Of a DNA stretch of 64,000 nucleotides, positions 9,881 to 19,023 are shown in pieces (position 1 is the first letter of the stretch; every line of letters starts with the position of its first letter). Source of the DNA: Sphingobacteriia bacterium 28-36-52 (lineage in GTDB: Bacteria; Bacteroidota; Bacteroidia; Chitinophagales; Chitinophagaceae). The notes below the pieces were generated by a model. That model worked only from the letters and a program-made list of their open reading frames with translations. It had not been told where the DNA came from and did no database searches. Where the stretch lies: contig NCGN01000015.1 of the NCBI GenBank assembly GCA_002281575.1, forward strand, positions 1 to 64,000, read 5' to 3'. Made by a program: the position numbers and the translations under genes.

Positions 9881-11824
9881 ATGAAGATGAGTAAGCTTTT
9901 AATGCTTGTATTTTGCGTAGCATGTTCATTTGCGCAATTAAATGCACAAAAAAAGGTTCAGATAAGTATAGTAGTAACCGATGTGCACTTAAAGTATTCC
10001 AATAAAAGCGGAACAGATCCCCGAATTAAATTTTTTAACAAGCAAGACAATGCTTTACTAAATAATACAGATAGTGAAGGGTTTAATTGTTTTCATTTAG
10101 TAGACTTTAAGCAAACCGATGCTATGGTAGACTACCCATTGAAAAATATTGAATGGGACTTAAGCAATGGAACAGCCATTGGATTAAAAATGGAAGCATT
10201 TGAAAAGAATAAGAAAAAAGGCAATTGTGATTTTGATGGAAGTGGTTTATTCAATAAAGATAAAATGCATGAATTTGGTGAGTGGGTAATAGACTTAAAA
10301 ACCATTAAGCCAGGCGTTTTTTCTAATAAAATGACCGCAACAACTGCAGGAGGTAATTTCTCTATAGAATACAAAGTGAAATACACGTTGCCGTCTGCAG
10401 ATGAAATTGCAACAGATATAGCTTCAGCAAAATATTGCAGTAACAACAAAGTTAAATTAACCACAGGCGCTTCACTGTTGCCGAATAAGGAAGACGTTTT
10501 ATATAAATGGGAGTACCAATTAGAGGGATCTGCAGATTGGAATTTATTGAGTACTACAGGTGCACCTGAACTACAAGTTGCTTTAGCAGATGTATTGAAG
10601 GCAGAACCAATGGCCAATCAAAAAGTGAATACCAGGGTTTCTTTAATGGTTGGTGCAGAATTGGGTATGCCAGCTGCTAAATCATTTTTGTTTATGCCTG
10701 CCGCACCATCTATACAGCTCAGTGATATTAGCACCAATAATACCTGTAAAGATGCAAGTGAAGGCATAATAACCATCAGCAATATCAAGGGCTTCACCGA
10801 AAAATATTTGTTACAATTAAAACCTTCAGATAAAACAGTACGAAGTACCGATGGAACTGCTAAGTTTACTGGGGTAGCTAAAGGAACCTATCAGTTGTTT
10901 TTAACAAACGACGATGAAAATGCAGGAGCATGTAGTGTAAAATATCCTGTAGTTATAAATGAACATCCCAAATTAGAAGAAGTCAATAAAAAAATTGCAG
11001 CGATAACCTGTAATGGTTTGTCAGACGGCTCGGTGACTGTAACACTTAGAGGGGGTAATCCAGCAGCGCTGAATGCAACTATACTACCTCAGGCTGGAAC
11101 CTTAACCATAAAGAACAGAGAAGTAGTATTTAGTGGTTTAGCCGCAGGGAAATACGTAATTCAAGTAACAGATTCATGTAATAATAAAATTGAATTTGCC
11201 GCAACATTAACAGAGCCCGTTGCAGCAAAAATTAATGTAACCAATATTGTAAAAAGTAGTTGTACAGAAACACCCAATGGTTCCTTTACGGTAAGCATTG
11301 CGCAAGGAGTTGGTCCATTCAGGTATGTATTAATGAAGCGCGATAGCAACAAAGAAATTTTCCGTTCAGAGTTTACCAACTTGCCCACTTGGATGTTTAA
11401 TAGTTTGGCAGCAGGAGAGTACAGTGTATTGGTTTATTCTAACAACAGCGATATATGTAAACCCGTAGAAAGAAAACTCCGCATAGAAGAGTCAGTGTTA
11501 GAGGTAGATGTTAAAATGACCAAGAATGTTTCAGCCACCAGTGATGATGCAAAAAATGGGATATTGCATTTTGCCATCACCGATACCAAAGTGTCTGTTC
11601 AATTTATTTTAACCAATTTGGTGAACAATCAAGTGTACAGCAACACTACTGGTCTATTCGACAATATTCCAGCAGGCCGTTACGCATTGGCATTAAAGCG
11701 GGCCGATACCAATTGTGGCGATATGCAGAAGATAACGGAAATTTTCACCATTACGTCTACACCAGTTCAAATTATAGAAGACACAACTGTTAAAAAAGAT
11801 ACTATAGAAACAGGTGGTAACTAA
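9881..11824 (+). CDS. Exported protein with SprB-repeat-like domains
   Basis: A 647-residue secreted protein. The start at 9881 gives a signal peptide ending CSFAQLNAQ; a reading from the TTG at 9842 has no signal-like N-terminus. From about residue 285 it has repeated beta-rich modules resembling SprB repeats: STNNTCKDASEGIITISNIKG, then AITCNGLSDGSVTVTLRGGN, then SSCTETPNGSFTVSIAQGVG, each with a cysteine and a DGS/NGS turn. SprB-type repeats occur in surface adhesins of gliding Bacteroidota. There is no clear type IX C-terminal sorting domain, so its final location is unclear. Confidence 0.75.
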   Translation: MKMSKLLMLVFCVACSFAQLNAQKKVQISIVVTDVHLKYSNKSGTDPRIKFFNKQDNALLNNTDSEGFNCFHLVDFKQTDAMVDYPLKNIEWDLSNGTAIGLKMEAFEKNKKKGNCDFDGSGLFNKDKMHEFGEWVIDLKTIKPGVFSNKMTATTAGGNFSIEYKVKYTLPSADEIATDIASAKYCSNNKVKLTTGASLLPNKEDVLYKWEYQLEGSADWNLLSTTGAPELQVALADVLKAEPMANQKVNTRVSLMVGAELGMPAAKSFLFMPAAPSIQLSDISTNNTCKDASEGIITISNIKGFTEKYLLQLKPSDKTVRSTDGTAKFTGVAKGTYQLFLTNDDENAGACSVKYPVVINEHPKLEEVNKKIAAITCNGLSDGSVTVTLRGGNPAALNATILPQAGTLTIKNREVVFSGLAAGKYVIQVTDSCNNKIEFAATLTEPVAAKINVTNIVKSSCTETPNGSFTVSIAQGVGPFRYVLMKRDSNKEIFRSEFTNLPTWMFNSLAAGEYSVLVYSNNSDICKPVERKLRIEESVLEVDVKMTKNVSATSDDAKNGILHFAITDTKVSVQFILTNLVNNQVYSNTTGLFDNIPAGRYALALKRADTNCGDMQKITEIFTITSTPVQIIEDTTVKKDTIETGGN

Positions 11825-11840
11825 AGCAACCACCTTTCCT

Positions 11841-11848
11841 TATCTTTG
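11841..11848 (+). promoter_or_regulatory. Candidate -7 promoter box of lspA
   Basis: TATCTTTG is an exact match to TAnnTTTG and lies 21 bases before the GTG start of lspA, giving a plausible short leader. No convincing -33 box is seen. Confidence 0.45.
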
Positions 11849-11869
11849 TTTTTACGATAAAATTGAGCC

Positions 11870-12547
11870 GTGAAAGCAAAGCAGATTATTCTTATTATAC
11901 TAACCATTATTTTAGTAGACCAGGCGTCTAAGTTTTACATTAAACTAAACTATTACACAGGCGAAGAACACAACGTGTTGGGTACCTGGTTTAGACTACA
12001 TTTTGTAGAAAACGAAGGCATGGCCTGGGGCTGGAAATTCGGTGGCGAATTTGGCAAAATTGCCCTCACTTTATTTAGATTAGGCGCAGTTATTTGGGGA
12101 TCATTCCTAATACGCAATTTCATTAAGCAGAAACAACACAAGGGCTTTTTAATTTGTGCAGCGCTCATATACGCAGGCGCATTGGGCAACTTAATTGATA
12201 GCTTGTTTTACGGCATCATCTTCGAAGCCAGCAATCCATTTACACAAAATATAGCAACCCTATTTCCTTCAGGAGGAGGCTATGCAGGATTGTTTCATGG
12301 TAAAGTAGTAGATATGCTGTACTTCCCTATTATCACGAATTCGCATTATCCAACTTGGATACCTATTGTAGGTGGCGAAGAATTTGAATTCTTTAGACCT
12401 GTCTTTAATATAGCCGATATGGCAATTTCAACAGGAGTGATTACCATCTTGGTTTTCCAAAACAAATTTTTTAATAGACCTGAGCAAGAACAGCACCATA
12501 CTATAGTAACCAACGCAGAAGTAAACGACAAAACCCAGATATTCTAG
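11870..12547 (+). CDS. lspA: Lipoprotein signal peptidase (signal peptidase II)
   Basis: Aspartyl membrane protease that cleaves prolipoprotein signal peptides, needed for the many lipoproteins encoded here. Translation begins with GTG. Signatures: IILVDQASKFYIK, the FVENEGMAWGW motif, ALGNLIDSLFYG, GKVVDMLYFP and FNIADMAISTGV, which contain the conserved asparagines and catalytic aspartates. At 225 residues it is longer than the usual 160-170; the extra length is mainly an insert between the GNLID and VVDM motifs and between VVDM and FNIAD, as in other Bacteroidota. Confidence 0.95.
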   Translation: MKAKQIILIILTIILVDQASKFYIKLNYYTGEEHNVLGTWFRLHFVENEGMAWGWKFGGEFGKIALTLFRLGAVIWGSFLIRNFIKQKQHKGFLICAALIYAGALGNLIDSLFYGIIFEASNPFTQNIATLFPSGGGYAGLFHGKVVDMLYFPIITNSHYPTWIPIVGGEEFEFFRPVFNIADMAISTGVITILVFQNKFFNRPEQEQHHTIVTNAEVNDKTQIF

Positions 12548-12550
12548 CCG

Positions 12551-12638
12551 ATTCCATTTTTGCAATTTTTTGTAAATCTGGAATCAAATTCCATTTTTGC
12601 ATATATTTGCAAATCTGGAGTTCAACTCCATTTTTGCA
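12551..12638 (+). promoter_or_regulatory. 37-bp tandem repeat array with dyads, operator-like
   Basis: CCATTTTTGCA occurs at 12554, 12591 and 12628, exactly 37 bases apart, and TGYAAATCTGGA occurs at 12571 and 12608, again 37 apart. Each unit contains a dyad: TGGAATCAAATTCCA in one and TGGAGTTCAACTCCA in the next. The arms differ between units but stay complementary within each unit, implying that the symmetry is selected. The array ends 12 bases before the ATPase start and includes its likely promoter box. Confidence 0.75.
12602..12609 (+). promoter_or_regulatory. Candidate -7 promoter box inside the repeat array
   Basis: TATATTTG matches TAnnTTTG exactly and lies within the second repeat unit, 41 bases before the ATPase start. 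A protein bound to the surrounding dyads would cover it. Confidence 0.5.
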
Positions 12639-12650
12639 AAATTAAAGTAA

Positions 12651-13814
12651 ATGGGCAATATTATTCATAGAGCAATACAGGCAGAAGCCGAGTTTAAACT
12701 GACTCAGTTTAGGGCTTTGTGTATAACAGGTCCAAGGCAAAGCGGTAAAACCACTTTGAGCAAAATGCTTTTCAAAGGAAAGCCTTATATCAATTTTGAA
12801 ACACCTGCCACGCAAGCTGAATTTGAGTTGAATCCACAAGCGTTCTTAAAAAAATACGCTGGTGGGGCTGTGTTTGATGAAGTACAGCGAGTTCCGCTCA
12901 TATTTAGGTATTTACAAGAAATGTTAGATAAGAATACCAAAAGAGGGCAATTCATATTAACAGGATCAAATAATTTTCTTTTACAAGAACAGGTATCACA
13001 ATCACTTGCTGGAAGGGCAGGCTATTTGTCTTTATTGCCTTTGAGTTATGCTGAAATAAAGGAAAGCAAATTAGCAATTGATTCTGTAGAAGAACTAATT
13101 GTAAATGGGGGATATCCTGAAATTTGGAATGAAAAATTAAAGCCAACCGGTTGGTTAGAAAGTTATGTGTTAACCTATGTACAAAGGGATGTTCGGTTGC
13201 TTAAGAATATTAATGACTTGGCAGCGTTTAATAGGTTTGTTTTCTTGTGTGCCAATTTTGCAGGACAATTATTGAATAGAGATGAAATAGCTAAAAAAAC
13301 GGGAGTAGATACTAAAACAATTCAATCTTGGTTGGGGTTATTAGAGAGCAGTTATTTGATCTATATGTTACAACCTTGGTTTTCTAATGCTAATAAGCGA
13401 ATGGTAAAAAGTCCTAAAATTTATTTTCATGATACAGGTTTGCTTTGTTACTTAATGGGCATTCATAATAAGTTGGCTTTAAAAAAGCATCCACAATATG
13501 GTGCTATTTTTGAAAATTGGATCATTAATGAAATACAAAAAAATAGATTGAATCAAGGTATCATTAGCCCACTTTATTTTTATAGAGATAGTGCAGGAAA
13601 CGAAATAGATTTGATAGTAGATAAGAATGACGAGCAGTTTGGGATTGAAATAAAAGCGGCCAAAAAAATGGAATCAACCATGTTTAAAGGGCTCAATCAT
13701 TGGAATAAATACCACCCTACTGCCAATACTTTATTAATTTACGGAGGAGATAAAGCTGTTGAAATTAAAACAAAGCAAACAGCGCTTCCTTGGAATCAAA
13801 TAGATCACTTTTAA
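12651..13814 (+). CDS. AAA ATPase of the DUF4143 family (first copy)
   Basis: A 387-residue ATP-binding protein. Walker A is TGPRQSGKTTLSKML (residues about 24-38), Walker B is GGAVFDEVQR, and sensor motif ILTGSNNFLL follows. The middle has an HTH-like segment (NRDEIAKKTGVDTKTIQSWLGLLESSYL), and the C-terminal DUF4143 part carries a nuclease-like EIDLIVDKNDEQFGIEIKAAKKM patch (E-ID...E-K), as in restriction-like folds. The cellular role of this widespread family is not established. It stands alone behind its own operator-like array. A paralogue lies at 38002-39132. Confidence 0.9.
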   Translation: MGNIIHRAIQAEAEFKLTQFRALCITGPRQSGKTTLSKMLFKGKPYINFETPATQAEFELNPQAFLKKYAGGAVFDEVQRVPLIFRYLQEMLDKNTKRGQFILTGSNNFLLQEQVSQSLAGRAGYLSLLPLSYAEIKESKLAIDSVEELIVNGGYPEIWNEKLKPTGWLESYVLTYVQRDVRLLKNINDLAAFNRFVFLCANFAGQLLNRDEIAKKTGVDTKTIQSWLGLLESSYLIYMLQPWFSNANKRMVKSPKIYFHDTGLLCYLMGIHNKLALKKHPQYGAIFENWIINEIQKNRLNQGIISPLYFYRDSAGNEIDLIVDKNDEQFGIEIKAAKKMESTMFKGLNHWNKYHPTANTLLIYGGDKAVEIKTKQTALPWNQIDHF

Positions 13815-13823
13815 ATTTTACAA

Positions 13824-15446
13824 ATGAATAAAATCCTTCTAATCTTTTTGGCTGCTGCTATAGCAGCGTGCAGCAGCAATCGCGTGGACACCATTGTTCA
13901 CCACGCTGTTATTTATACGGTAGATTCTGCCTTTACAGTAGTAGAAGCCATGGCCATTAAAGATGGAAAAATTGTAGCAACCGGTACCAATGATGCTATT
14001 ACCAGTAAGTACCAAGCAGACAGCATGTTAGATGCAAAAGGGGCTGCAATGTATCCAGGGTTCATAGATGCACATGCCCATTTTGTAGGTTATGGTGCCT
14101 CATTGTTTCAGGTAGAATTATACAATACCAAAACATGGGAAGAGACTGTTGATTTAATTGTAGCGTTTGCGCAAAAACATCCGGAACTCAAATTTATCAA
14201 GGGCCGTGGATGGGATCAGAATAAATGGCCAGGAAAAAAATATCCAACCAATGAGTTGTTGAATCAACGTTTCCCGAATATACCAGTAGTAATAGAAAGG
14301 GTGGATGGACACGCGTCTATTGCCAATGCAGCCGCACTGGCATTGGCAGGTATACAACCAGGTGATAAAGTGGTAGGAGGAGAAATTGAAACCAAGAATG
14401 GTGTACTAACGGGCGTATTAATAGACAATGGCGATGCAGCTGTGAATGCAAAAATGCCCACCCCAACTAAAGAAGAATTAACCAATTGGTTGCAAACCGC
14501 AGAAAAAAATTGTTTTGCGCAAGGGTTAACCACCATTACCGATTGTGGGTTGAGCTATCAAGATGTAGATTTTATAGATGGCTTGCATAAGAACAATCAG
14601 TTGAATATGCGCTTGTATGTAATGCTGAGCGACAAAGAAGCCAATTACGAAGCCTACTTAAAAAAAGGTCCATACAAAACCGATAAATTATTTGTGAATG
14701 GATTTAAAGTGTATGCAGATGGCGCGCTTGGAAGCAGAGGGGCCTGTTTGTTAAAACACTATTCGGATCAACCAGGATGGGGTGGATTTTTATTGCGCAA
14801 TAAATCGCATTACGATTCATTGGCCGCAGTGTTGAGCAAAACCAATTTTCAAATGTGTACACACGCCATTGGAGACAGTGCCAACAGAGAAATCTTGAAC
14901 ATTTATAATAAGTATTTACAACCCGGTAACAATAAGCGCTGGAGGATTGAACACGCTCAAATAGTAGCACCCGAAGATTTCAATTTATTTGGTAAGGTGA
15001 GCGTAGTGCCATCTGTGCAACCCACTCATGGAACCAGTGATATGTATTGGGCAGAAGACAGACTGGGTAAGGAACGCATGAAAGGTGCCTATGCATTCAA
15101 AGACTTGTTAAAGCAGAACGGATGGTTGCCATTGGGAACCGATTTTCCAGTAGAAGAAATTTCTCCATTTAAAACATTTTTAGCGGCAGTGGTGCGCAAA
15201 GATGCAGCAGGCTATCCAGCAGAAGGATTTCAAATGGAGAACGCACTCACCCGCGAAGAAACAATCAAAGGCATGACCATTTGGGCAGCTAAAGCAGGCT
15301 TCTTAGAGAAGGAAGTAGGTAGCTTAGAAGTAGGGAAGAAAGCAGATTTTATTATGTTAGATAAAGACTTAATGAAAGTTGCAGAGCAAGATATACTGAA
15401 GACAAAAGTTACTGCTACGTATTTGGGAGGAAAGAAGGTTTATTAA
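13824..15446 (+). CDS. Lipoprotein amidohydrolase, YtcJ-like (amidohydrolase 3 family)
   Basis: A 540-residue metal-dependent hydrolase anchored as a lipoprotein: the N-terminus MNKILLIFLAAAIAACSS has a lipobox with cysteine 16. Metal and active-site motifs are visible in order: DAHAHFVGYG (HxH), FKVYADGALGSRG, CTHAIGDSANREIL, RIEHAQIV and LPLGTDFPVEEI. Relatives hydrolyse amides or N-formyl groups, but the substrate is unknown. It starts 10 bases after the DUF4143 ATPase. A palindromic element begins 13 bases after its stop. Confidence 0.9.
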   Translation: MNKILLIFLAAAIAACSSNRVDTIVHHAVIYTVDSAFTVVEAMAIKDGKIVATGTNDAITSKYQADSMLDAKGAAMYPGFIDAHAHFVGYGASLFQVELYNTKTWEETVDLIVAFAQKHPELKFIKGRGWDQNKWPGKKYPTNELLNQRFPNIPVVIERVDGHASIANAAALALAGIQPGDKVVGGEIETKNGVLTGVLIDNGDAAVNAKMPTPTKEELTNWLQTAEKNCFAQGLTTITDCGLSYQDVDFIDGLHKNNQLNMRLYVMLSDKEANYEAYLKKGPYKTDKLFVNGFKVYADGALGSRGACLLKHYSDQPGWGGFLLRNKSHYDSLAAVLSKTNFQMCTHAIGDSANREILNIYNKYLQPGNNKRWRIEHAQIVAPEDFNLFGKVSVVPSVQPTHGTSDMYWAEDRLGKERMKGAYAFKDLLKQNGWLPLGTDFPVEEISPFKTFLAAVVRKDAAGYPAEGFQMENALTREETIKGMTIWAAKAGFLEKEVGSLEVGKKADFIMLDKDLMKVAEQDILKTKVTATYLGGKKVY

Positions 15447-15458
15447 TCTATTTAAGCA

Positions 15459-15570
15459 TAAGGCAAAAGCCAAATCTTCGCTACCCCCAGATTTTAGCTT
15501 GTTTAATTTGTAACACCGCAAAATATTGTGAGCTAAAATCTGGAAAATGCTTGATTTGGCTTTTGCTTTA
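15459..15570. repeat. Conserved palindromic element, copy 1
   Basis: Nested hairpin. Outer arms are 15459-15476 (TAAGGCAAAAGCCAAATC) and 15553-15570, complementary except at one position. Inner arms begin at 15487 (CCAGATTTTAGCT) and end at 15543, complementary over 13 bp. The inner 57 bases are 52/57 identical to the reverse complement of 17524-17580, whereas the outer arms are unlike those of that copy yet still pair. It follows the amidohydrolase stop by 12 bases, so it may serve as or be inserted into a terminator. Nothing else is seen in 15571-15712 apart from upstream sequence of the SDR gene. Confidence 0.85.
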
Positions 15571-15712
15571 TACATTATATCAACAATCCACACTTCCCCC
15601 TAAATTCTTGTAAATGCTTGAATAAGTAAAAACAATAGTAAAACCCTGTATTTGTATAACTCATGCGTTGATGAATAGCTGAACCTTTGCACCTTAACAT
15701 TAAAATTATACA

Positions 15713-16528
15713 ATGAACAAAACCATTTTAATTACAGGTGCGAGTAGCGGCATTGGAAAAGAGACCGCAATTTATTTTCAATCAAAAGGATGGAATGTAG
15801 TTGCTACAATGCGAAATCCTGATTCAGGTGTTGAGCTTACGCAATTAGAAAATGTATTAGTTGTTCCTATGGATGTGTTGGATTTGGATTCAATAGAGCA
15901 AGCTGTTTCATTGGGTATTAATCATTTTGGATCACTTGATGTATTGCTCAATAATGCAGGGTATGGTGCATACGGTCCGTTAGAGTCCTTTACGAGAGAG
16001 CAAATACTAAGACAGTTCAACACCAATGTGATTGGGCTCTTAGATGTTACAAGGGCGATTCTGCCTCATTTTAGAGCACATAAAAAAGGGATCATCATTA
16101 ATATATCTTCCATAGGGGGTAAGATCACTTTTCCATTGGGTAGCTTGTATCATGGAACTAAATTTGCGGTGGAGGGGATTTCTGAATCTTTACATTATGA
16201 AGTAGAACAATTTGGTGGCCAGGTTAAAATTGTAGAGCCAGGAATGATTGCAACCGATTTTGCTGGAAGATCTTTTGATTTTAGTAACGATGAAAATATG
16301 CCTGAGTACCAAAATTTAGTAAGTGCATTAATGAGTGCAATGCCTGTTATGTCTCAAAATGCTTCGCCCGCAAGTGTGGTAGCGAATGTAATTTATGAAG
16401 CAGCTACTGATGGTAAAAATCAGCTGCGTTATATAGCTGGAGAAGATGCAAAAGTATTGCTTAGTAATCGACAGCAATACGATGATACAACATTTATAAA
16501 CGGAATGAAAGCACAATTTGGCCTTTAA
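15713..16528 (+). CDS. Short-chain dehydrogenase/reductase
   Basis: A 271-residue classical SDR with Rossmann motif ITGASSGIGKETA (residues 6-18), NNAGYGAYGP, and catalytic S-Y-K residues in INISSIGGKITFPLGSLYHGTKFA. It is an NAD(P)-dependent oxidoreductase of unknown substrate. The adjacent AraC-type regulator at 16551 is probably co-transcribed and may control it, an arrangement often seen for SDRs of this subfamily. The pair is bracketed by the two palindromic elements. Confidence 0.93.
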   Translation: MNKTILITGASSGIGKETAIYFQSKGWNVVATMRNPDSGVELTQLENVLVVPMDVLDLDSIEQAVSLGINHFGSLDVLLNNAGYGAYGPLESFTREQILRQFNTNVIGLLDVTRAILPHFRAHKKGIIINISSIGGKITFPLGSLYHGTKFAVEGISESLHYEVEQFGGQVKIVEPGMIATDFAGRSFDFSNDENMPEYQNLVSALMSAMPVMSQNASPASVVANVIYEAATDGKNQLRYIAGEDAKVLLSNRQQYDDTTFINGMKAQFGL

Positions 16529-16550
16529 AGATGAGTTAATTTACAATCGT

Positions 16551-17453
16551 ATGAAACCAATAATTCACCTTCAAAGTATAGCCGATTTATATACGTTGTT
16601 TAATTTAGGTCATCATCATCATCCATTGATAGCTGTGATAGATTTTAGTAAAGTAACTGAAAAGCTAGCGCAGGATTCAAAAATCACCACTGATTTTTAT
16701 TCTATCATGTTCAAAAACTATTGTAAAAATCATATAAAGTATGGTCGAAAAGCGATTGACTTTCAAGATGGAAATTTAATTTGTATTGCGCCACGTCAAG
16801 TGATAGAAATAGATGTTGAAGTAGAGCAAAAAGAAAACATGTTGGGCTGGGGTTTGTTCTTTCATCCAGATTTAATAAGGGCAACATCTCTGTACGAGAA
16901 AATAAACCAGATGAGTTTCTTTAGCTATGAAATTACAGAAGCGCTGCATTTGTCGGATAAGGAGAGAAATATTTTATATGAAACTGTTCAAAAAATTGAA
17001 TTAGAGTTACAAGAAAACATTGATAATTATAGTCAACATATTCTAGTGTCTACAATTGACTTGCTTTTGAATTATTGTTCACGATTTTATGGACGACAAT
17101 TAATCACAAGAAGTCAATCAAATAAATCTATTGTATCACAAATTGAAACGCTATTAAGAAACTATTTTACGGTATCTAATGTAAAGGAATTGCCCTCTGT
17201 AAAGTCTTTAGCGGAAAAGGTTCACTTATCAAGTAGTTACTTAAGTGATTTATTAAAAAAAGAAACTGGAAAGAACGCACAAGAACATATTCATTTTTAC
17301 TTAATGGAAGAGGCAAAGAGTCGATTGTTAAAAACCGATTCAAACATCAATGAAATCGCTTTTTCATTAGGATTTGAATATCCTCAATATTTCAATAAAC
17401 TATTTAAGCAAAAAACAGGGTATACCCCAGACGCCTACCGGCAATTAAACTAG
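16551..17453 (+). CDS. AraC-family transcriptional regulator
   Basis: A 300-residue regulator. The ATG at 16551, 22 bases after the SDR stop, is preferred; a longer reading from a TTG overlaps the SDR gene. The N-terminal half is a cupin-like sensing domain; the C-terminal 100 residues hold two HTH motifs: SVKSLAEKVHLSSSYLSDLL and NINEIAFSLGFEYPQYFNKL followed by FKQKTGYTPDAYRQLN, the AraC/XylS signature. Effector unknown. Likely regulates the preceding SDR. Confidence 0.92.
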   Translation: MKPIIHLQSIADLYTLFNLGHHHHPLIAVIDFSKVTEKLAQDSKITTDFYSIMFKNYCKNHIKYGRKAIDFQDGNLICIAPRQVIEIDVEVEQKENMLGWGLFFHPDLIRATSLYEKINQMSFFSYEITEALHLSDKERNILYETVQKIELELQENIDNYSQHILVSTIDLLLNYCSRFYGRQLITRSQSNKSIVSQIETLLRNYFTVSNVKELPSVKSLAEKVHLSSSYLSDLLKKETGKNAQEHIHFYLMEEAKSRLLKTDSNINEIAFSLGFEYPQYFNKLFKQKTGYTPDAYRQLN

Positions 17454-17494
17454 TAATTCCCTACCCGCAACACAATTAAAGTGACTAAATGTAA

Positions 17495-17609
17495 AAAAGC
17501 AAAACATACAATACGAACATTTTCCAGATTTTAGCTTGCAATATTTTTAGGTGTTGCAAATTAAACAAGCTAAAATCTGGGGGCCGAGAGTATTGTATGT
17601 TTTGCTTTT
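17495..17609. repeat. Conserved palindromic element, copy 2 (inverted)
   Basis: Outer arms 17495-17514 (AAAAGCAAAACATACAATAC) and 17590-17609 are perfectly complementary over 20 bp. Inner arms CCAGATTTTAGCTTG from 17524 and its complement ending at 17580 pair over 15 bp. The core matches copy 1 in inverted orientation. The element ends 3 bases from the fumC stop codon; read from fumC, the outer hairpin is followed by GCTTTTTT, so it would also act as a terminator for fumC and for the convergent AraC gene. Confidence 0.85.
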
Positions 17610-17612
17610 ACT

Positions 17613-19013
17613 TTACTTTATCTCCCCTACCATATCCGCAGGAATCACCCAAGCATCAAACTCTTCAGCAGTTAAGTAACCCAACTTAACAGCCATTTCC
17701 TTTAGTGTAGTTCCTTCTTTATGAGCAGTCTGTGCAATTTCAGCAGCTTTGTAATAACCAATCTTGGTATTCAATGCAGTCACCAACATCAAAGAGTTGT
17801 TTACGTGCTTTTGAATATTGGCTTCAATAGGTTCAATACCTACTGCGCATTTATCGTTAAAGCTTACGCATCCATCTCCAATTAAACGAGCGCTGTGTAA
17901 GAAATTATAAATCATTACAGGCTTAAATACATTCAATTCAAAATGACCGTTAGCACCACCAATGCCTATGGCTACGTCATTCCCCATTACTTGTGCAGCA
18001 ATCATGGTTAATGCTTCACACTGAGTAGGGTTTACTTTACCTGGCATGATAGAAGAACCTGGCTCGTTATCTGGAATAAATAATTCGCCAATGCCGCTTC
18101 TAGGTCCTGAAGACAACATACGAATATCATTGGCAATTTTCATCAAACTAACTGCAACAGTTTTTAAAGCACCATGCGCTTCAACTATAGCGTCGTGTGC
18201 AGCCAATGCTTCAAATTTATTTTCAGCAGTAACAAAAGGTAAGCCTGTTAAGTCAGCAATATGCTTGGCAACATTAACATCATATCCTTTTGGTGTATTG
18301 ATTCCAGTACCTACTGCTGTTCCACCTAGCGCTAATTCACTTAAATGTGCTAAAGAATTGTTGATGGCTTTTAAACCATGATTCAATTGAGACACATAAC
18401 CACTTAATTCTTGACCCACCGTTAAAGGAGTAGCATCCATAAAATGGGTACGACCAATTTTAACTACATGCATAAAAGCTTTGCTCTTAGCAGCAAGTGT
18501 ATCGCGTAATTTTTCAATACCTGGAATGGTTAGTTCCACTAAAATTTTATAAGCCGCAATATGCATTGCTGTTGGAAAAGTATCATTACTACTTTGCGAT
18601 TTATTTACATCGTCGTTCGGATGTAAAAACTTTTCCTTATCGGTAAGATTACCACCTTTCAATACATGTCCACGGTAAGCAACTACTTCATTCACATTCA
18701 TATTACTCTGCGTACCGCTACCAGTTTGCCAAACAACTAATGGAAACTGATCGTTTAATTTGCCCGCTAAAATTTCATCACAAACAGTTCCAATAAGTTC
18801 CGCTTTCTCCGCTGGTAAAACACCTGCATCACGATTGGTTAATGCGGCTGCTTTTTTTAAGTAAGCAAATGCCTGAATAATTTCTTTCGGCATTTTATTA
18901 ATGTCTTGTGCAATTGGAAAGTTTTCAATACTACGTTGTGTTTGTGCGCCCCAATAAACATTGGCTGGTACTTTCACCTCGCCCATGGTATCTTTTTCTA
19001 TTCTAAATTCCAT
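17613..19013 (-). CDS. fumC: Class II fumarate hydratase
   Basis: TCA-cycle enzyme interconverting fumarate and malate. The 466-residue protein begins [17 protein letters not shown] and contains [13 protein letters not shown], the [12 protein letters not shown] segment and the family signature [16 protein letters not shown] with the catalytic serine loop. Length is standard for FumC. It is the last gene of a minus-strand group after an enoyl-CoA hydratase (10 bases between). Confidence 0.97.
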   Translation of the reverse strand: MEFRIEKDTMGEVKVPANVYWGAQTQRSIENFPIAQDINKMPKEIIQAFAYLKKAAALTNRDAGVLPAEKAELIGTVCDEILAGKLNDQFPLVVWQTGSGTQSNMNVNEVVAYRGHVLKGGNLTDKEKFLHPNDDVNKSQSSNDTFPTAMHIAAYKILVELTIPGIEKLRDTLAAKSKAFMHVVKIGRTHFMDATPLTVGQELSGYVSQLNHGLKAINNSLAHLSELALGGTAVGTGINTPKGYDVNVAKHIADLTGLPFVTAENKFEALAAHDAIVEAHGALKTVAVSLMKIANDIRMLSSGPRSGIGELFIPDNEPGSSIMPGKVNPTQCEALTMIAAQVMGNDVAIGIGGANGHFELNVFKPVMIYNFLHSARLIGDGCVSFNDKCAVGIEPIEANIQKHVNNSLMLVTALNTKIGYYKAAEIAQTAHKEGTTLKEMAVKLGYLTAEEFDAWVIPADMVGEIK

Positions 19014-19023
19014 ATACTAGTTT

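Noticed and set aside
12551..12638. Short regularly spaced repeats that might be a CRISPR array
   Set aside because: Only 2.4 units of 37 bases with no distinct spacers and no cas genes; the dyads and promoter box fit an operator better.
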